Shown here: in pieces, positions 61,780 to 64,000 of the stretch | Position numbering within the stretch: the first letter of the stretch is position 1 | Layout: every line of letters starts with the position of its first letter | Assembly (NCBI GenBank): GCA_001599755.1 | Contig: BCHX01000004.1 | Location: forward strand, 4,712,001-4,776,000 | Direction of reading: 5' to 3' | Length of the DNA: 64,000 bases | DNA from: Gliomastix tumulicola | Taxonomy: Eukaryota; Ascomycota; Sordariomycetes; Hypocreales; Bionectriaceae | Notes under the pieces: generated by a model | Database searches by the model: none | What the model was told of the DNA's origin: nothing | The model's input: only the letters and a program-made list of their open reading frames with translations | Program-made: the position numbers and the translations under genes

Positions 61780-64000
61780 ATGCAGTCGCAACAGCCCGCC
61801 CCTGAGCTCCGTCACCGGGACTCGTGGGAATACTACTCGACCGACGACGAACACGATGGACCGAAGCCACAGACCAACCCGAGCTCGACAGCGAATCCCC
61901 ACCCTCCAGCCTACGGAGGACCGACACCGACGGCCATACCTGCCTCTCTGCGAGTGGGAGGAGCCCCAAGGCCGGCCGCCACCGATTTCGAGCACATCAC
62001 ACCGGACGAGGCAGACGCGGCCCCCCAAGATCGCAACCCACAGCGCGCAGACGAAATCCCGAGCGCTCTGCGTCCCGGAGGCGGTGCGAGGTCGGAGACG
62101 AATCCGTTCTTGAGGAAGAAGGTTCCTGAGAATCCGGCTACGCAAATCCCGCCGGCGACAGAATCGCTGGCGAGAATGGGCCTCGGCGAGTCAGAGGCGA
62201 ACCCGTGGACTCGTCCTACTCCGAAGACGCAGGCAACTGAATCCTCCAGCGTGTACTCGCAGCCGTCTGGGAACCTCCACGACGGGAGCGACGCCTTTGT
62301 TGTCGACCCGAACCGACCACCGATTCCTACGATACAGCCCGTGCTCGAGCCGGCAGAAGATTACCCCCAGCAGTCTTTCATCCAATCCCCGCTCGAGATC
62401 CAGGAAAACCCCTGGAGCTCCAATACGACGAACATTCCTCTCCCGACACCTCCTCAAGCACTGAAGCCGACGCCCACGGGCAGCAATAATCCTTTTCTTT
62501 CTAGCCCTCAAACTACCGGCCAGACCTCGTTGCAGCCGTCTCCTGCGCCGGTCCTTGGAGACACCGACCCATTTGCGCCAACTACACCGAGCAACTATTC
62601 TACACCCCCTCCACAGCTCCCTCCGATCCCGTCACCATCGCCAGCTCTTATGTCCGTTCCGTCTGACGACGACGTCGACACGTCGACCGGAGGCCTCGAG
62701 AAGAAGGGCAAGACCCCTACGAACGGGCCGCCTGTGCCGCAACCTCCAAGCCACGCTTACCCCGACGACGACAATATTTGGGATGATCTTGGGTCACTCG
62801 ACAAGGGCAAAGGGAAGGCTGTCGAGCCAGCTGCCAACAGAGAGCCAGTGCCGACAGACGACTGGAACCTGATCGACATAGACTCCAGCTCCAGCTCTGC
62901 GGCACTGGCCCAGAGCTCGAAGGATGCACCGCGCGAGGAGAATCAACAGCCACAGCTGCCGCCTCGACAGCCTGGAGAGGCGTCGCGATGGACTCCGCCA
63001 AGGCCCCCGGTTGACAGCAAGGCTGAAACATATCAAGTGAAGAAGATACGGTGGCATGATGTCAACGCGCCTGAAAATCCGCGAATATCGCCCATTCTTG
63101 TTCAGAATGAGAACGGTCCCTGCCCTCTTGTTGCCCTCGTCAATGCCCTCTCAATGACGACCTCTACTGATGCCGACGAGGCATCACTGGTGGCGGTCCT
63201 GCGGTCGAGAGAGCAAATCAGTCTTAACCTGCTGCTGGATGCTGTCTTCGAGGAACTGATGTCCCCGCGACGAACCAATGCGGACGTGGCCCTGCCTGAT
63301 GTGTCAGAGCTCTACGCCTTTCTACAAAGTCTCCATACTGGCATGAATGTCAATCCCCGATACGTTCCGACGGAGGAGATCCGAGAGGCATACAAGCACA
63401 CATCTCTGACGCAGCTCGACAGCGCTGAACGAGATCAACTCGTCCCCGGGACCTTCGAGAACACACACGAAATGGGCCTTTACGCTGCATTCAAGATCCC
63501 GCTGATTCACGGGTGGCTGGCACCGAACTCGGAACCGACGTACGGCGCACTCGAACGCCACGCGAATTCCTACGAGGACGCACAGAATCTTCTGTTTCGC
63601 GAGGAGGAGCTCGACAACAAGCTTTCCTCTCCCGACGGTCTGACGCTGGATGAGCAGCAGTTGTACCAGGATCTTGTGACCATCAAGCATTTCCTGAGCG
63701 AATCTGCCACACAGCTTACTGCATGGGGTATTCAGGTGATATCCAAGGCCATGAAGCCTGGTGGTTTTGCCATCCTGTTCCGAAACGACCACTTCAGCAC
63801 TGTTTACTGCCACCCGCAGACGAAACAGTTGGTGACACTGGTGACGGATTACGGATATCGGACGCATGAAGAGGTGGTCTGGGAGAGCTTGGTCGATATC
63901 AACGGCGAAAGGACCCAGTATCTATCTGGAGATTTCAGAGTAGTTGGGTCGTCTGAAGGCTCGACTAGCTTTGGGGAGTACTCTCATGATCGCGGTGGAG
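61780..64000 (+). CDS. MINDY-type deubiquitinase, 3'-partial
   Basis: Open from ATG 61780 to the right edge (740 codons visible). The first ~420 residues are disordered and proline-rich, with repeated NPF/NPW motifs (TNPFLRKK, ANPWTRP, ENPWSSN, NNPFLSS). From about residue 425 the MINDY (FAM63/DUF544) catalytic domain begins: KIRWHDV, then VQNENGPCPLVALVNAL with nucleophile Cys448, and later LFRNDHFSTVYCH with catalytic His671. Family members trim Lys48-linked ubiquitin chains. The enzyme is probably cytoplasmic. NPF motifs are classical ligands of EH domains, which hints at a link with endocytic proteins. No intron is needed so far. The ORF is still open at base 64000, just after SFGEYSHD. 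Confidence 0.93.
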   Translation, partial: MQSQQPAPELRHRDSWEYYSTDDEHDGPKPQTNPSSTANPHPPAYGGPTPTAIPASLRVGGAPRPAATDFEHITPDEADAAPQDRNPQRADEIPSALRPGGGARSETNPFLRKKVPENPATQIPPATESLARMGLGESEANPWTRPTPKTQATESSSVYSQPSGNLHDGSDAFVVDPNRPPIPTIQPVLEPAEDYPQQSFIQSPLEIQENPWSSNTTNIPLPTPPQALKPTPTGSNNPFLSSPQTTGQTSLQPSPAPVLGDTDPFAPTTPSNYSTPPPQLPPIPSPSPALMSVPSDDDVDTSTGGLEKKGKTPTNGPPVPQPPSHAYPDDDNIWDDLGSLDKGKGKAVEPAANREPVPTDDWNLIDIDSSSSSAALAQSSKDAPREENQQPQLPPRQPGEASRWTPPRPPVDSKAETYQVKKIRWHDVNAPENPRISPILVQNENGPCPLVALVNALSMTTSTDADEASLVAVLRSREQISLNLLLDAVFEELMSPRRTNADVALPDVSELYAFLQSLHTGMNVNPRYVPTEEIREAYKHTSLTQLDSAERDQLVPGTFENTHEMGLYAAFKIPLIHGWLAPNSEPTYGALERHANSYEDAQNLLFREEELDNKLSSPDGLTLDEQQLYQDLVTIKHFLSESATQLTAWGIQVISKAMKPGGFAILFRNDHFSTVYCHPQTKQLVTLVTDYGYRTHEEVVWESLVDINGERTQYLSGDFRVVGSSEGSTSFGEYSHDRGG

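Overview
The window is nuclear DNA of a filamentous ascomycete (Pezizomycotina, probably Sordariomycetes). The evidence is short 51-83 bp spliceosomal introns with GTNNGT-type donors and CTAAC/CTGAC/CTAAT branch sites, genes of both strands interspersed without operons, and typical fungal families: NRPS, Zn2Cys6 regulators, HeLo-NACHT-ankyrin receptors, an AA9 lytic polysaccharide monooxygenase (LPMO) and histone H2A.Z. Many apparent ORFs begin at GTG or TTG; I moved those starts to an in-frame ATG or to a spliced upstream exon. Exon boundaries are my own calls from splice signals and reading phase, with no transcript data. Layout, left to right. (1) 1-6375 (-): a dimodular A-T-C-A-T-reductase NRPS that runs off the left edge and is interrupted by one in-frame TAG at 5622-5620. 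(2) 7855-12604: a fungal APH-type kinase-like protein with an N-terminal Cys-rich module, then a large protein resembling a catalytically dead Ulp1/C48 protease. (3) 14.5-24.3 kb: housekeeping-like stretch with H2A.Z, an acidic RanBP2-type zinc-finger protein, a polyQ Zn2Cys6 regulator and two small proteins of unknown function. (4) 26.3-30.2 kb: an intronless cytochrome P450 and a GH13 maltase. (5) 32.4-49.0 kb: an accessory block in which two NOD-like receptors (HeLo-NACHT-ankyrin at 33590-36925; NACHT-ankyrin at 44937-49012) flank a secreted beta-helix protein, a multi-exon membrane protein and a secreted amidase. The second receptor has nearly identical 105-bp ankyrin units and a 10-N gap inside them. 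(6) 49.5-57.8 kb: two short-chain dehydrogenases, two zinc-cluster regulators and a gene of unknown family. One dehydrogenase and one regulator are transcribed divergently from a 350-bp promoter that carries an array of CGGACGA/TCGTCCG motifs. (7) 59.5-64 kb: a secreted AA9 LPMO with an unusual Arg/Lys-rich tail, then the 5' part of a MINDY-type deubiquitinase that runs off the right edge. How the genes may work together: the NRPS is presumably the core of a peptide-aldehyde or imine pathway whose other genes lie to the left. The AA9 LPMO, beta-helix protein, maltase and amidase fit a saprotroph or plant-associated lifestyle. The two receptors are candidates for heterokaryon incompatibility or innate immunity. 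The most rewarding items for a second look are the nonsense codon in an otherwise intact NRPS, the homogenised ankyrin tract, the pseudo-protease, the promoter motif array, and the spliced unknown-family gene at 52.4-53.5 kb.
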